A stretch of DNA of 64,000 nucleotides from Saprospiraceae bacterium (GCA_028284395.1 JANQRV010000441.1:1-64000), one strand, 5' to 3'. Positions 25,701-35,285 are shown, counted from the stretch's first letter. Notes: a model not told the origin generated them from the sequence alone. Numbers and translations: made by a program.

Positions 25701-26109
25701 AAAAGGAAAAAAATAAGGAGCAATCACCGAAGTGATCACCCCCTCACACTATGAAACACTATATTTTATTTTCAATTGAAATTCAATATCACAATAGTAG
25801 ACGATCTACAATTCCCTTCGCTTAAAGACAGTAGGAGTATTGAGCTACTTTGGATAAGTATGCACCATACACTTACTTCTTTAGAAGTGCCAAGGTATTA
25901 GATCAGTCGAATTATTTAAGGTTGTGTATAGGTCTGCTTAGACAATTAGCGAGATGGCTGAAAAGTGGTAGTTAGAAATTACTAAATGTGGGATAAACTA
26001 CTGGGTGACTATTGTGATTCAAAGATATGGATATATTTATTATTTTACAAATAAATTTAAATTAAATTTTTAAAACTCTTGTGAAGCAGTTCTTTATGAA
26101 CGACTGGTG
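25701..26109. other. Convergent intergenic region, no gene seen
   Basis: This AT-rich spacer lies between two converging genes. A short stem, ATCAC-CGAA-GTGAT, occurs just after the prenyl synthase gene but is not followed by a T-run. No convincing reading frame or repeat was found. Confidence 0.5.
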
Positions 26110-26553
26110 TTATAGGAAAACCTTACAATTTAGCCATTCGTCTTCGAAGGTAGCTCCATTTTTCTTGTAAAAATCGATAGCTGGGTTGTTCCAGTCCAAC
26201 ACTTGCCACTTGGTGAGCCGACAATTTAATTTTCTTCCTTCTTCAATAAATGCGTCGAACAATCTCTGTCCAATACCGGTGCGGCGGGCCTTTGCCCGTA
26301 CGACGAAATCCTCCAGATAGAGCATTTTACCCTTCCAGGTCGAATAAGTAAGATAGTATAGCATCATGCCTACGACTTCCCCATCTAGTTCGGCAACGAT
26401 TGAATCGAAAACTTTTTGATCAAAGTCTTGCAGATAGTCTTCAACGGATGCCGTGAATTCCTGTTCCGCTTTTTCATAAATAGCCAGTTCTCTTACCAAG
26501 TCATGAATGGCCGGTATGTCCTGCTGGGTGGCCTTACGGATGGAGATATTCAT
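26110..26553 (-). CDS. GNAT acetyltransferase resembling diamine acetyltransferase (SSAT)
   Basis: This 147-residue GNAT enzyme would transfer an acetyl group from acetyl-CoA to an amine. It follows the spermidine/spermine acetyltransferase pattern closely: IRKATQQDIPAIHDLVRELA at the start, YEK in the second helix, LYLEDFVVRAKARRTGIGQRLF holding the acetyl-CoA pyrophosphate loop (RRTGIG), and KWQVLDWNNPAIDFYKKNGA near the end. Polyamine or thialysine substrates are likely by family. Its start codon overlaps the stop of korB by 4 bases, so it is translationally coupled as the last gene of the kor operon. Confidence 0.87.
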   Translation of the reverse strand: MNISIRKATQQDIPAIHDLVRELAIYEKAEQEFTASVEDYLQDFDQKVFDSIVAELDGEVVGMMLYYLTYSTWKGKMLYLEDFVVRAKARRTGIGQRLFDAFIEEGRKLNCRLTKWQVLDWNNPAIDFYKKNGATFEDEWLNCKVFL

Positions 26554-27581
26554 ATTTGCCAGGTTGTACTCCCGGACAACAGTTGGGAGAGATTTCCCGA
26601 GCCTTTCTCCGTCTTTACATTTTCAATTTGCTGTAGCAACAGCTCTTCGTAGCAAGTGCGTTCTTGGGCGTACAGCAAGCCAAATGGTCTGGGAAGCGCA
26701 TCCGGCGAAGATTTCGGATCCTCAAAGAAGCGCACTAGTATTTGAGCCTTGTAAATATCGGTTTCATCATGAACCCAAAGGTCGTTCACGGAAACCTCAC
26801 CCGAGGACAGAGAAACTACTTTGGGTTTCCAGCCATCGATCAAAACACCTTTTTCCAGGTTTTTGCCGAAACGCAGCGGCTGGCCATGTTCCAGGTAGAG
26901 GGCGTGTTCGGCGCGCATGGTCTTATCGGTGAAGGTTGAAAAAGCCCCGTCGTTGAATATGTTGCAATTCTGATAGATCTCGACAAAAGAAGTGCCTTTG
27001 TGTTCGTGTGCTCGCTTCAACATGGCTTGCAGATGTTTGGGGTCGCGATCCATTGATCGGGCAATAAAGGAGGCATCACTGCCCAAAGCCAACGCAAGGG
27101 GGTTGACCGGATTATCCAGTGATCCAAAAGGAGAGGACTTTGTCTGTTTATCTACTTCGGAAGTGGGGGAATACTGACCCTTTGTAAGGCCATAGATCTG
27201 GTTGTTAAAGAGTAAAATGTTTAGATCAAAATTTCTACGTAGCGCGTGTATCAAATGATTTCCTCCGATTGATAGACAGTCGCCGTCGCCGGTAACTACC
27301 CAGACGCTTAAAGCAGGGTTGGCAATTTTTAGTCCGGATGCAATTGCGGGAGCCCGTCCGTGAATGGAATGGATGCCATAGGTATCCATGTAGTAAGGAA
27401 ACCGGGCCGCACATCCGATCCCGGAAATCATTGCTACCTCATCTTTATTAAGTCCAATCTGAGCAAAAACATTCTGGACTTGCTTTAGGATTGAATAGTC
27501 GCCACATCCCGGACACCATCGTACATCCTGATTAGTTGCAAAATCTTTCGCCTTTAAACCTTCATTCGCAATTTTTGTCAT
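26550..27581 (-). CDS. korB: 2-oxoacid:ferredoxin oxidoreductase beta subunit
   Basis: This 343-residue subunit binds thiamine diphosphate and an iron-sulfur cluster in 2-oxoglutarate (or related 2-oxoacid):ferredoxin oxidoreductase, which interconverts the 2-oxoacid with its acyl-CoA, CO2 and reduced ferredoxin. Evidence includes WCPGCGDYSIL with the first cluster cysteines, GIGCAARFPYYMDTYGIHSIHGR, and the TPP motif VVTGDGDCLSIGGNHLIHA with LLFNNQIYGLTKGQYSPTS. The length is normal for the separate beta subunit. It lies 9 bp after korA and overlaps the following acetyltransferase gene by 4 bp, forming one operon. Confidence 0.94.
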   Translation of the reverse strand: MTKIANEGLKAKDFATNQDVRWCPGCGDYSILKQVQNVFAQIGLNKDEVAMISGIGCAARFPYYMDTYGIHSIHGRAPAIASGLKIANPALSVWVVTGDGDCLSIGGNHLIHALRRNFDLNILLFNNQIYGLTKGQYSPTSEVDKQTKSSPFGSLDNPVNPLALALGSDASFIARSMDRDPKHLQAMLKRAHEHKGTSFVEIYQNCNIFNDGAFSTFTDKTMRAEHALYLEHGQPLRFGKNLEKGVLIDGWKPKVVSLSSGEVSVNDLWVHDETDIYKAQILVRFFEDPKSSPDALPRPFGLLYAQERTCYEELLLQQIENVKTEKGSGNLSQLLSGSTTWQI

Positions 27582-27590
27582 TTTCTAAAT

Positions 27591-29432
27591 TTATTGGACA
27601 TTTTGCAATACGAAATCTTTCAGTTCAGTTTTTGTTATTGGTACGCCCTGGATCTTATTGTACGGCAAAACAGGTATCAAGAATTTATCCCGAATGATTT
27701 TTGCCAATTGACCGTTATTGATCTCCGGAATGATGACTTTTTCGAAGCCTTCCAGCAACTGTTTCAGATTCTTTGGAAAAGGGCTGATGTAACGTAAATG
27801 CGTACTCGAAACATCCTGGCCTTCTTCGACCAATTCTTTGGTAACGGCTTGAATTACACCAAAGGTAGATCCCCAGCCAAGGATCAATATTTTGCCCGAT
27901 TCGCGACCGAGGTCAACCCTCTGTAATGGGATGTGGTCGGCGATTTTTTCCACCTTGGCGGCCCTTATCTTTACCATATATTCATGGTTGGCGGGGTCAT
28001 AAGAAACATTGCCCGTATTGGCTTCTTTTTCCAAACCACCCAGCCGGTGAGCTAAGCCCGGTGTGCCCGGCAGTGCCCATGACCTAACGTGATCTTCATT
28101 GCGTTTGTAAGGCAGAAACACCTCTTCTTCTCCCTTTTTTTCAAATTGGACTTCGATGTCATCAATTTCTTCCGGCGAAGGGAATTTCCACGGCTCGGAC
28201 CCATTGGCAATGTAGCCATCACTCAGTAATATGACGGGTGTCATATGCTGAATGGAAATTCTACAGGCTTCGAAAGCGGTTTCAAAACAATCTGCTGGGG
28301 ATTTGGCCGCAACCACAGCTAACGGGCTTTCGCCATTTCGTCCATACATGGCCATCAGCAGATCTGACTGTTCGGTCTTGGTGGGCAATCCCGTCGAAGG
28401 GCCACCTCGTTGGATATTGCAAATTACCAGTGGAATTTCCAGCATCAAGGCCAATCCCATAGCTCCACCTTTTAGCGCAAGCCCTGGTCCCGAAGTACCA
28501 GTGACACCAAGGTTTCCGCCATAAGAAGCACCTATTGCGGCACAGATTGCGGCGATTTCGTCTTCGGCCTGGAAAGTCCGGACCCCAAAGTTTTTATGGG
28601 CGGCTAAGCCATGAAGAATATCGGAGGCTGGAGTAATTGGATAACTACCGTAAAATAAATTGAGTTTGGCTTTTTGAGCGGCAGTGATAAGACCGATGAT
28701 CAGTGCCTGATTGCCCATGATATTCCGGTAAGTACCTTTCGGTAATGGCGCTGGCTTCACGTCGTAGACGGTTGTAAATACCTCGGCCGTTTCACCGTAA
28801 TGATATCCCGCTTTCAAGACGGATAGGTTGGCTTCCAGAATGACCGGCTTTTTTTGGAATTTGGCCTGCAAATTACCGATGATCAGATCGAGTGATCGGC
28901 CGTATCGCCACAGAAGGAACCCCAAGACAAACATATTTTTACAGCGATCCTTTTCTTTTGTTCCCAGGGATGTGTCTTGTAAACAGGTTCTGGTAAGCGT
29001 TGTTACGGGTATTTCGAATAATTCGAAACTGGATTCTTTAAGGTCATCCAATGGGGAGTTTTCCCCTTCGTATTTTGCGAGACGCAGATTCTTTTTGTCA
29101 AATCCATCGGTATTTGCAATGATGGTACCGCCTTTTCGCAATTTGTCTTTGTTGGCCTTCAAGGCAGCGGCATTCATGGCAACCAGAACATCGTACTGGT
29201 CGCCGGGGGTAAATATCTCACGACTGCCAAAGTGTATTTGGAATCCGGATACACCCGGTAATGTTCCTTGCGGTGCTCGTATTTCTGCGGGGAAGTCGGG
29301 AAAAGTGGCTAGATCGCTTCCCGTTGTTGCGGTGTCGTCCGTAAAGAGGGTTCCGGTCAACTGCATTCCATCCCCCGAGTCGCCCGCAAACTTGATGGTA
29401 ACTTCCTCTAATTTTTCTTTCCTTGCACTCAT
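27591..29432 (-). CDS. korA: 2-oxoacid:ferredoxin oxidoreductase alpha subunit (gamma-alpha fusion)
   Basis: This 613-residue subunit joins the gamma domain (about residues 8-190, beginning VTIKFAGDSGDGMQLTG) to the alpha pyrimidine-binding domain, the standard KorA arrangement. Typical motifs are FYGSYPITPASDILHGLA, FQAEDEIAAICAAIGASYGG, GTSGPGLALKGGAMGLALM and NIQRGGPSTGLPTKTEQSDL. The C-terminal ILGWGSTFG domain binds CoA. With KorB it forms a ferredoxin-dependent enzyme of the TCA cycle that replaces or supplements 2-oxoglutarate dehydrogenase. A perfect TATTTTTG -7 box lies about 19 bases upstream of the start. It is the first gene of korA-korB-acetyltransferase. Confidence 0.94.
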   Translation of the reverse strand: MSARKEKLEEVTIKFAGDSGDGMQLTGTLFTDDTATTGSDLATFPDFPAEIRAPQGTLPGVSGFQIHFGSREIFTPGDQYDVLVAMNAAALKANKDKLRKGGTIIANTDGFDKKNLRLAKYEGENSPLDDLKESSFELFEIPVTTLTRTCLQDTSLGTKEKDRCKNMFVLGFLLWRYGRSLDLIIGNLQAKFQKKPVILEANLSVLKAGYHYGETAEVFTTVYDVKPAPLPKGTYRNIMGNQALIIGLITAAQKAKLNLFYGSYPITPASDILHGLAAHKNFGVRTFQAEDEIAAICAAIGASYGGNLGVTGTSGPGLALKGGAMGLALMLEIPLVICNIQRGGPSTGLPTKTEQSDLLMAMYGRNGESPLAVVAAKSPADCFETAFEACRISIQHMTPVILLSDGYIANGSEPWKFPSPEEIDDIEVQFEKKGEEEVFLPYKRNEDHVRSWALPGTPGLAHRLGGLEKEANTGNVSYDPANHEYMVKIRAAKVEKIADHIPLQRVDLGRESGKILILGWGSTFGVIQAVTKELVEEGQDVSSTHLRYISPFPKNLKQLLEGFEKVIIPEINNGQLAKIIRDKFLIPVLPYNKIQGVPITKTELKDFVLQNVQ

Positions 29433-29450
29433 CAGTAAAATTTAGTGGAC

Positions 29451-29458
29451 CAAAAATA
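29451..29458 (-). promoter_or_regulatory. Candidate -7 element of the kor operon
   Basis: Read on the minus strand this is TATTTTTG, a perfect TAnnTTTG match, 19 bases before the korA start. An ATTG about 23 bases further upstream could act as the -33 box. Confidence 0.5.
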
Positions 29459-29575
29459 TTCCTTTAATCGGACAAATGAAACAATGCAGCGATCAATTAT
29501 TTGTGTTATTGCCATTGTTTCTGCGCTTGCTGTGATTTCCTGGGTACCGGGCTGAATCCAGAAGAATAGATGCAC

Positions 29576-30130
29576 TCAGACAAATGGCCTCTTCATTTTC
29601 TTGAATACCTTTTTAGCTCGCGCCTTAAATCCAGCAGTGTTGAATTCCAGTTGGTCTTTAATTACGAAAGCCAACTCCTCCTCTAAATCGGGAGTTCCCA
29701 TGGCAATGTTGCAAGCGATGTCCATAGAGTGTGCTTTGATTGCCACATGGATTCGTGGCGATGCTATCCATTTCATGGACAGGTCGTATAAATGACCGCG
29801 GTATTTTTCAGGTATTTCGTGACGGGCCAGGATTTTGGTTAAATGCCGCTGAATAGCATTGTGATCCGCGTGCTCAAGTTGAGCGATGAATTCGCCAAGA
29901 TAGGGCTTGACGAGCTTTGGGTAATTGACTTCACAAAGTTCCAATATCCATACTGCGCGTTGGGGAATCGGGGGTTCGCCTTCGCGCACCAATCGCCACA
30001 GTTCAGCAAAGGTCCGGGTATTGTCGCCAATTACCTCGTCGGCCAGGTATTGCACATATTCTTTTGATCGTTCTGATCGGATCAGTTCTTGTAGGGAGTG
30101 CGGATCTGTTTTTTTCGTTTTACTGGTCAT
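29576..30130 (-). CDS. HEAT-repeat-like helical protein of unknown function
   Basis: This 184-residue, all-helical protein has no signal peptide. Repeating helix pairs such as RAVWILELCEVNYPKLVKPYLGEFIAQL and HLTKILARHEIPEKYRGHLYDLSMKWI resemble HEAT/ARM repeats, usually protein- or DNA-binding scaffolds. I cannot name a family. The tail is strongly basic (KARAKKVFKKMKRP), which would suit nucleic acid contact. Its ATG overlaps the TGA of the upstream AddB-like nuclease gene as ATGA, so translation is coupled and a physical partnership with that nuclease is plausible (inference). Confidence 0.75.
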   Translation of the reverse strand: MTSKTKKTDPHSLQELIRSERSKEYVQYLADEVIGDNTRTFAELWRLVREGEPPIPQRAVWILELCEVNYPKLVKPYLGEFIAQLEHADHNAIQRHLTKILARHEIPEKYRGHLYDLSMKWIASPRIHVAIKAHSMDIACNIAMGTPDLEEELAFVIKDQLEFNTAGFKARAKKVFKKMKRPFV

Positions 30131-32847
30131 TCCACAAGATTAATCAGAACCCGATAATCATCGAAAGTAGCGTCTCCTTTCTTCATTTCCAGTAAGTCCA
30201 GTGCCGAACCTTCGTAGTAGCTTTCAAGTTCCTTTTCCGTTAATTCACACCTTACCTCGACGGCTCCTTTTTGCAATTGACTTTGTCGCCATTGATAGGT
30301 CGTTCCGATGCGTTCCAAGATGTTTGTGTTGATGATTGTCGTATCTTCATCCGCGACAATGGGAATAACTTCATCGAAAGCGGCCTTATTTCGAGCGATC
30401 ATCTTTCCATTCTGGAGGATGTAGTAGGCAGAATGGGGCCATTGGTTTCCTGCAGCCAAAAGATGAGCATAGATGATCAATTGAAGATCTTCTTTATTTT
30501 TGATGAGTTGGCTGCGGTATCCTGCGCCGCTCCATTTCAAATCCAGAATGGCCTTCTCATCTGAACGATTGAGTACGAGGTCGGCTCGCCCTCTTATCGG
30601 TATTCCTTCGCACAAGCCTTCGAGCGGATGCTCTACTTTTTCTACGATCCAATTGTTGTTCCTGAGCATATTCAACAAACGCCAGGCAGAAAACTTGATC
30701 GTATTGATGAAGTTGATGCGCTCGGCTTCTCGTCCGTACATGAGCAAAACGGCTCCTTCTTTTTCCAACAAGGTTTCTGCCTTTTGTTCAATCCACGATT
30801 CCAATTGCATTTTTTCCCAAGACAGGCTGTCTTCTAAAAGCAGCTGCTCGATGAATCTGTGAGCAAGATTTCCGTATAGAGTCCTTTGATCGGCAATGCT
30901 GACAATAGAAGACTTCTTAATTTTTAGATAATGCCGGAAAAACCACTGATATGGGTAATACAGCAGGGCTTCTAGGCTGGTTACGGTCTCCTGACGTTCT
31001 AGATCGACAGGTAGATTGATTGGTGGTGTGCGAAGAAACGGAGTTGGTTTAGCCAACTTTCGATAGGGGACTGACCGTTTTCGAGGCCGATTGAAATACT
31101 GGTCGAGCAAAGACATGGTCGCCTCCTTTTCCAGATCGATCGTGATGTCCTCTAAATTTTCAAAAATTGCTGCGAGGTTACCCATTAAGGAATGCGGATG
31201 AACTTGGCTGCCCCGAATTTTCTCAGGAATCGTCAATACTAATTGATGAGAAACTGCAAAAATAGGCTGTTTCTTCCTCCAGTTTTGCCATTCATTTTGT
31301 TGTTTAGGGCTCACCAGCTCAACTTCTAGGCCTTGTAGAAATCGCAATTCCTCCTGATACCAACTAGAAAAGAAATATTCTACATCATTCGCAGTAAAAT
31401 TCCACCAGAGCAATTTTGGTATGGGGCCGATGATAGCACCTGGCTGACTTACAAACGGCAGAAAACCTTTTTGACTTGGCATAAATTGGATAGCAGCTGG
31501 TTCGTATATGGTCTTTACGATGCGTTCGATCTCGATCGGCTTGAGAGAGATTTCCGGTAAAGCTTCCAATAAATCTTTAGTCTTCCTTGCCTGCACACTT
31601 AATTTTAGTAAAGCTTGGTTGGTTTCGCCTTCATTTTGAAAGACTTGTAGTGCCCAGCTTTCGAGGTATTCGAAAATGGCATAAACTTCGCTTTTAGGGG
31701 CGGACTGGTGAAGGTCATACTGTTTGCGTTCAAACCAAAATTGATATTGAAATTTAATTTCTTTTTTGGTGGCCAGATCGATTTGATCGTCCGCTTCGAT
31801 GTGATTAAAAAACTGATTGATCATGGCATACCAACCGTCGCCCTTAATGCCCGGCCGTTGTACGATGTGTTCTGCGATCCGGTTGGCCAGTTCATTGTCA
31901 AGAGGTTTGATCTGGAGAGACACGAACTCCAATAATTTAAAGGGGTCAATGGGTTTCCAGAGAAATGAAGTAGCCAGCTTTAATACTTGCATGGAAGGAC
32001 GGGCAAGTGATGCCGATTTGATGCCAAGACTGGGTAGCCCCTCCTGAATAAAGGCATTGTCCAGGGCGCGGCATTCCGCGGTGATCAGACACTCTGGGCG
32101 AAAATTGTCATTCTTCCTCATCAGTCCGGCAACAAAACGAGCGATACTCGCTTCATTGGTTCCTTTAAGGATGAGCAGGCTACCGTCTGCCGACAGTTTT
32201 TGTTTGGATTTTGTTGTTGGGGGAGTGGCTAAATAGTTTTGAAACTTATGGAGGTCGTCATTTCCAGTTGGTTTTGGGAAAGCAACCGGCCGTACCTTAG
32301 TGCCGTGTTCGCGAAGTTTCTCAATTAGTTTGAAGATGTGTGTCGGTAATAAATGTAGTGGTTCACAATGATGGATTTCCCGGATGGTATTTTCCTTGAC
32401 TGAGATCTTTTCTAAAACTTGCATCCAGCGATCGGCAAAACCGGCAAAGTGTCTTTGTTGATGTATGATTTGTTGGAAAATTGCCTCAATCTCCGCAATC
32501 GTCTGCAGCCGCGGTGGTACTTCATTTCCGATGTTAAAGTTCCAGCCAGACAGTAGGAGTTCGTCCCGTCGTTGCAAAATTTCATTGGCGGTTGCAAATT
32601 GATCGGCAAGAAAAGAAGTTCTGTAAAACGGTTCTTTTTCTTCATTGATTTGCAGATGGTTTTTGAGAGATTGACGATACTGCTCGAGCCGTAGATATTC
32701 TGCTCCCAAGGGAGGTTTGGGAATGCCAAAAAGTACCGAAAGATATTGCAGCATCCCCTGAGGGCCAAAGTAGGAAATTCCACAAGTGGAATCTTCGGGT
32801 AAGGGTAAAACGGTATCTTCCAGTTCTAATCCGAAGTAGATTTTCAT
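30127..32847 (-). CDS. AddB-like PD-(D/E)XK nuclease family protein
   Basis: This 906-residue protein resembles the AddB/RecB-nuclease group. The C-terminal nuclease (about residues 640-880) shows YGNLAHRFIEQLL (the GxxxHxxxE-like motif I), GRAD756LVL, ILD769LK771WSG as the D-x-K active site and the downstream Gln-Tyr motif DLQLIIYAHLL. The N-terminal part has AddB-like helical segments (for example KPIDPFKLLEFVSL) but I see no Walker A motif, and the four iron-binding cysteines of AddB are missing. A role in DNA end processing or repair is likely. No AddA helicase gene is adjacent; the only coupled partner is the HEAT-like protein. Confidence 0.82.
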   Translation of the reverse strand: MKIYFGLELEDTVLPLPEDSTCGISYFGPQGMLQYLSVLFGIPKPPLGAEYLRLEQYRQSLKNHLQINEEKEPFYRTSFLADQFATANEILQRRDELLLSGWNFNIGNEVPPRLQTIAEIEAIFQQIIHQQRHFAGFADRWMQVLEKISVKENTIREIHHCEPLHLLPTHIFKLIEKLREHGTKVRPVAFPKPTGNDDLHKFQNYLATPPTTKSKQKLSADGSLLILKGTNEASIARFVAGLMRKNDNFRPECLITAECRALDNAFIQEGLPSLGIKSASLARPSMQVLKLATSFLWKPIDPFKLLEFVSLQIKPLDNELANRIAEHIVQRPGIKGDGWYAMINQFFNHIEADDQIDLATKKEIKFQYQFWFERKQYDLHQSAPKSEVYAIFEYLESWALQVFQNEGETNQALLKLSVQARKTKDLLEALPEISLKPIEIERIVKTIYEPAAIQFMPSQKGFLPFVSQPGAIIGPIPKLLWWNFTANDVEYFFSSWYQEELRFLQGLEVELVSPKQQNEWQNWRKKQPIFAVSHQLVLTIPEKIRGSQVHPHSLMGNLAAIFENLEDITIDLEKEATMSLLDQYFNRPRKRSVPYRKLAKPTPFLRTPPINLPVDLERQETVTSLEALLYYPYQWFFRHYLKIKKSSIVSIADQRTLYGNLAHRFIEQLLLEDSLSWEKMQLESWIEQKAETLLEKEGAVLLMYGREAERINFINTIKFSAWRLLNMLRNNNWIVEKVEHPLEGLCEGIPIRGRADLVLNRSDEKAILDLKWSGAGYRSQLIKNKEDLQLIIYAHLLAAGNQWPHSAYYILQNGKMIARNKAAFDEVIPIVADEDTTIINTNILERIGTTYQWRQSQLQKGAVEVRCELTEKELESYYEGSALDLLEMKKGDATFDDYRVLINLVE

Positions 32848-32958
32848 TATCTTTCGTTGGACGATTTCTAAATTGGAACTGACCTCTACTTTTTGGTGGC
32901 AGTTCGCACGAAAAAGTTTACCTTGGTTCCAAGCCTAAAATGTAAATATATTGAAACT

Positions 32959-33372
32959 ATGGAAAGGAAATATCTTCTGTTGGTGATGGTTTTTATTTTC
33001 GTTGGTGTCGGCAACAGCTATGCCATCCATCAGGATGCCGAGCCGACAAAGCCTAATTCTGAAGAAGTCTTGGTCTCCAAGTCCGATAAGTCTTCCAAAA
33101 AAGCTGAACGGCGAATGAAAAGGATTCAGAAAAAGGAAGCGACAATTAAGAAGAAATTAGCCCGGAAGGGATTTCTTTTTTCCGAAGGACAACGCAATGT
33201 ATTGGATAATTCTAAATTCCTACTGGGGGCTCTTCTGGTAGGCGGGGCAATAGGTTTAGGGCTATTAGCGGCGCTGGGAATTCTGAGAGGGTTACTGGGC
33301 TGGCTAGCTGGTGTATTTGTAGTTGTCGGTTTGGTTTTCTTGATCTGGGGTTTAATAGAATACTACAACTAA
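32959..33372 (+). CDS. Small exported membrane protein with two C-terminal helices
   Basis: This 137-residue protein starts at MERKYLLLVMVFIFVGVGNSYA, a good signal peptide; an in-frame ATG 22 codons upstream only adds a non-secretory extension. A lysine-rich, probably coiled-coil stretch (KSSKKAERRMKRIQKKEATI) is followed by two hydrophobic helices with many glycines (GALLVGGAIGLGLLAALGIL and GVFVVVGLVFLIWGLI). Such short proteins are common in Bacteroidota and have no known function. The last four bases overlap the convergent START-like gene. Confidence 0.75.
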   Translation: MERKYLLLVMVFIFVGVGNSYAIHQDAEPTKPNSEEVLVSKSDKSSKKAERRMKRIQKKEATIKKKLARKGFLFSEGQRNVLDNSKFLLGALLVGGAIGLGLLAALGILRGLLGWLAGVFVVVGLVFLIWGLIEYYN

Positions 33373-33749
33373 CCACCGGTTTCTTGTCGAAGCATCTTGA
33401 TTTGACTTTCCCAAAGTGCTTTTTGGTCATCAGCTTCATCATCATCACAATAATCAGTAATTTCCAGAATGGTCTCTCCGGTGACGGGGGAGCGGCTCAT
33501 TCTGAATTCAAGGAATTCGTCATCACCTTCACTTTCTTCCCAAACGAACCTCAATTTTTCATCTTCTACATCTTCCACAAGTTCAGCGATTTCCTCTGAT
33601 CCTTCCCAACTAAAAGCATAAATATTGTCGTTAATGTCAACTTCATCACAAAACCAACGTATTAAACAGGCAGGAGTGGTTAGAAATTTATAAAGTATTG
33701 TGGGAGATGCTCTGAATATAAACTCTAGATCGATCTTTACTCTTTCCAT
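33369..33749 (-). CDS. START-like (SRPBCC) domain protein
   Basis: This 126-residue protein has the START/SRPBCC fold pattern typical of a small Bacteroidota family. It begins VKIDLEFIFRASPTILYKFLTTPACLIRWFCDEVDI, where the hydrophobic helix after the first strand and the L-x-x-W-F motif are characteristic. It continues with beta strands (YAFSWEGSEEIAEL and KLRFVWEES) and ends with an acidic loop (DDDEADDQKALW) before the last helix. Relatives of the AHSA1 type bind hydrophobic ligands or act as co-chaperones; the ligand here is unknown. It is probably a single-gene unit next to the rpoD region. Confidence 0.82.
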   Translation of the reverse strand: MERVKIDLEFIFRASPTILYKFLTTPACLIRWFCDEVDINDNIYAFSWEGSEEIAELVEDVEDEKLRFVWEESEGDDEFLEFRMSRSPVTGETILEITDYCDDDEADDQKALWESQIKMLRQETGG

Positions 33750-34285
33750 ACTACTTTAGTCAAGTTATTAATGTGTGAAAGCGATGCAACCAAATGACAG
33801 TTTCAATGTTTTAATGTCCTAGTCGAAAGCGATTTTTGAAATGTTTATGGAGTTAAGAGGAATTAAGTGTGCTGAGGTGGAAAGACAGAATTAATGAAAC
33901 TGAACTAACCAAATTTTATATCAAAAACTCTTCAAAATGAAGCACTTATTGATACCTTGATTAGCACAATAAAATATAAAAAAATGATATTTCCAAATTT
34001 ATTTTTAAATCTTTCCCTTGGAAAAAGGTGGATGTTAAATAAAAGTAAATATCTATACCCGGCAAACCTTGATTTAAATGGTTTTTTCCCCTATTTTTGT
34101 GGGCTATATTTGAATTCCAAAATTCAAGTTCAGAATTTACAAGTTCCGCTGTTTTCTTTTTCTCACTTCGGAGAAAGGATTGCAGGTTTCAAAAATCCCT
34201 AAAGCATATCCCTACCTTATATTCTGACCTATTGTTGTGCTAGGAATACAATTATTACTCAATAATAAAAAAATCGTCTGCGTAG
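33750..34285. other. AT-rich divergent region upstream of rpoD
   Basis: No credible gene is present; an 81-codon frame near 33957-34202 is very rich in Asn, Lys and Phe and looks non-coding. The region should carry the rpoD promoter; the best -7 candidate is described separately. No strong hairpin or repeat is seen. Confidence 0.55.
34082..34112 (+). promoter_or_regulatory. Candidate rpoD promoter
   Basis: TATATTTG (34105-34112) is a perfect TAnnTTTG -7 element. A T-rich stretch (34082-34087) 17-19 bases upstream could serve as the -33 box. This would give an untranslated leader of about 165 bases before rpoD. Confidence 0.4.
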
Positions 34286-35155
34286 ATGAGACAATTAAAG
34301 ATTACAAAATCGATAACGAACCGTGAGAGTCAATCCCTGGAAAAGTACTTGCAGGAGATTGGAAAGGTAGACTTGCTGACTCCCGAAGAGGAAGTCGAAC
34401 TAGCTAAACGGATCAAGCAAGGAGACCAGGCGGCTTTGGAGAAGCTCACGAAAGCCAATCTCAGGTTTGTTGTTTCTGTTGCCAAACAATATCAAAATCA
34501 AGGACTATCGTTAAGTGACCTCATTAATGAAGGTAATTTGGGCCTCATTAAGGCGGCGCAGCGATTTGACGAAACAAGAGGTTTCAAGTTTATTTCTTAT
34601 GCGGTATGGTGGATTCGTCAATCTATCCTACAGGCATTGGCAGAACAATCAAGGATTGTGCGTTTGCCGTTAAATAAAGTTGGGTCTCTAAATAAGATCA
34701 ATAAAGCTTTTTCGGAATTAGAGCAGGAATACGAGCGGGAACCTTCACCCGATGAATTGGCAGATTTGCTTGAAATTCCTACGGAAGAAGTAGAAACAAC
34801 TTTGGGGGTTGCCGCCAGGCACGTTTCGATGGATGCCCCTTTCGTCGAAGGAGAAGACAATTCCTTGCTGGATGTACTGGAAAACTCCACTACTCCCAAA
34901 ACTGATCAGGAACTCGATTACAACGAATCATTGAGGAGAGAAATCGAGCGTTCTTTAAGTACATTGACCGAACGTCAATGTGATGTCATTAAACTTTATT
35001 TTGGAATTGGTGTTGAACACCCAATGTCCTTAGAAGATATTGGAGAAAAATTTGGCCTGACTCGTGAACGAGTACGTCAAATCAAAGATAAAGCCATCAA
35101 TAAGCTTCGCTCCGCTAACCGGAGTAAATTATTGAAGAACTATTTAGGAGCTTGA
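34286..35155 (+). CDS. rpoD: Primary RNA polymerase sigma factor (Bacteroidota type)
   Basis: This 289-residue sigma-70 protein directs RNA polymerase to housekeeping promoters. It begins [15 protein letters not shown] and lacks the long region 1.1 of proteobacterial RpoD, as is normal for Bacteroidota. Region 1.2 ([20 protein letters not shown]), region 2 ([53 protein letters not shown]), region 3 and region 4.2 ([20 protein letters not shown]) are complete. The divergent region 2.4/4 reading in this phylum matches the TAnnTTTG and TTTG boxes seen in the window. A strong hairpin and T-run follow the gene. Confidence 0.97.
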   Translation: MRQLKITKSITNRESQSLEKYLQEIGKVDLLTPEEEVELAKRIKQGDQAALEKLTKANLRFVVSVAKQYQNQGLSLSDLINEGNLGLIKAAQRFDETRGFKFISYAVWWIRQSILQALAEQSRIVRLPLNKVGSLNKINKAFSELEQEYEREPSPDELADLLEIPTEEVETTLGVAARHVSMDAPFVEGEDNSLLDVLENSTTPKTDQELDYNESLRREIERSLSTLTERQCDVIKLYFGIGVEHPMSLEDIGEKFGLTRERVRQIKDKAINKLRSANRSKLLKNYLGA

Positions 35156-35212
35156 GTTTCTGTACTAGGTGAATAGGTGCACATTTGAGTCTTAAATTAG
35201 TTCAAACACAGT

Positions 35213-35285
35213 CATTCCAGGTTTTGGAGCCCGTCGAAATCTTATAGTTTTTCGGTGAATTCTGGAACTTGGAATGGCTTTTTTT
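35213..35285 (+). terminator. Intrinsic terminator after rpoD
   Basis: The arms 35213-35228 (CATTCCAGGTTTTGGA) and 35261-35276 (TCTGGAACTTGGAATG) pair over 16 positions when G-U pairs are allowed, with a further inner CGAAA/TTTCG stem in the loop. A run of seven T follows directly (35279-35285). The T-run reaches the stop codon of the converging Lrp gene at 35284. Confidence 0.75.

Noticed and set aside
28828-29445. A 205-codon open frame on the plus strand opposite korA
   Set aside because: It is an antisense shadow of the korA reading frame; its translation is rich in Ser, Arg and Pro with no family motif.
33957-34202. An 81-codon frame upstream of rpoD
   Set aside because: The composition is dominated by Lys, Asn, Phe and Leu from AT-rich DNA, and a likely promoter lies within it.
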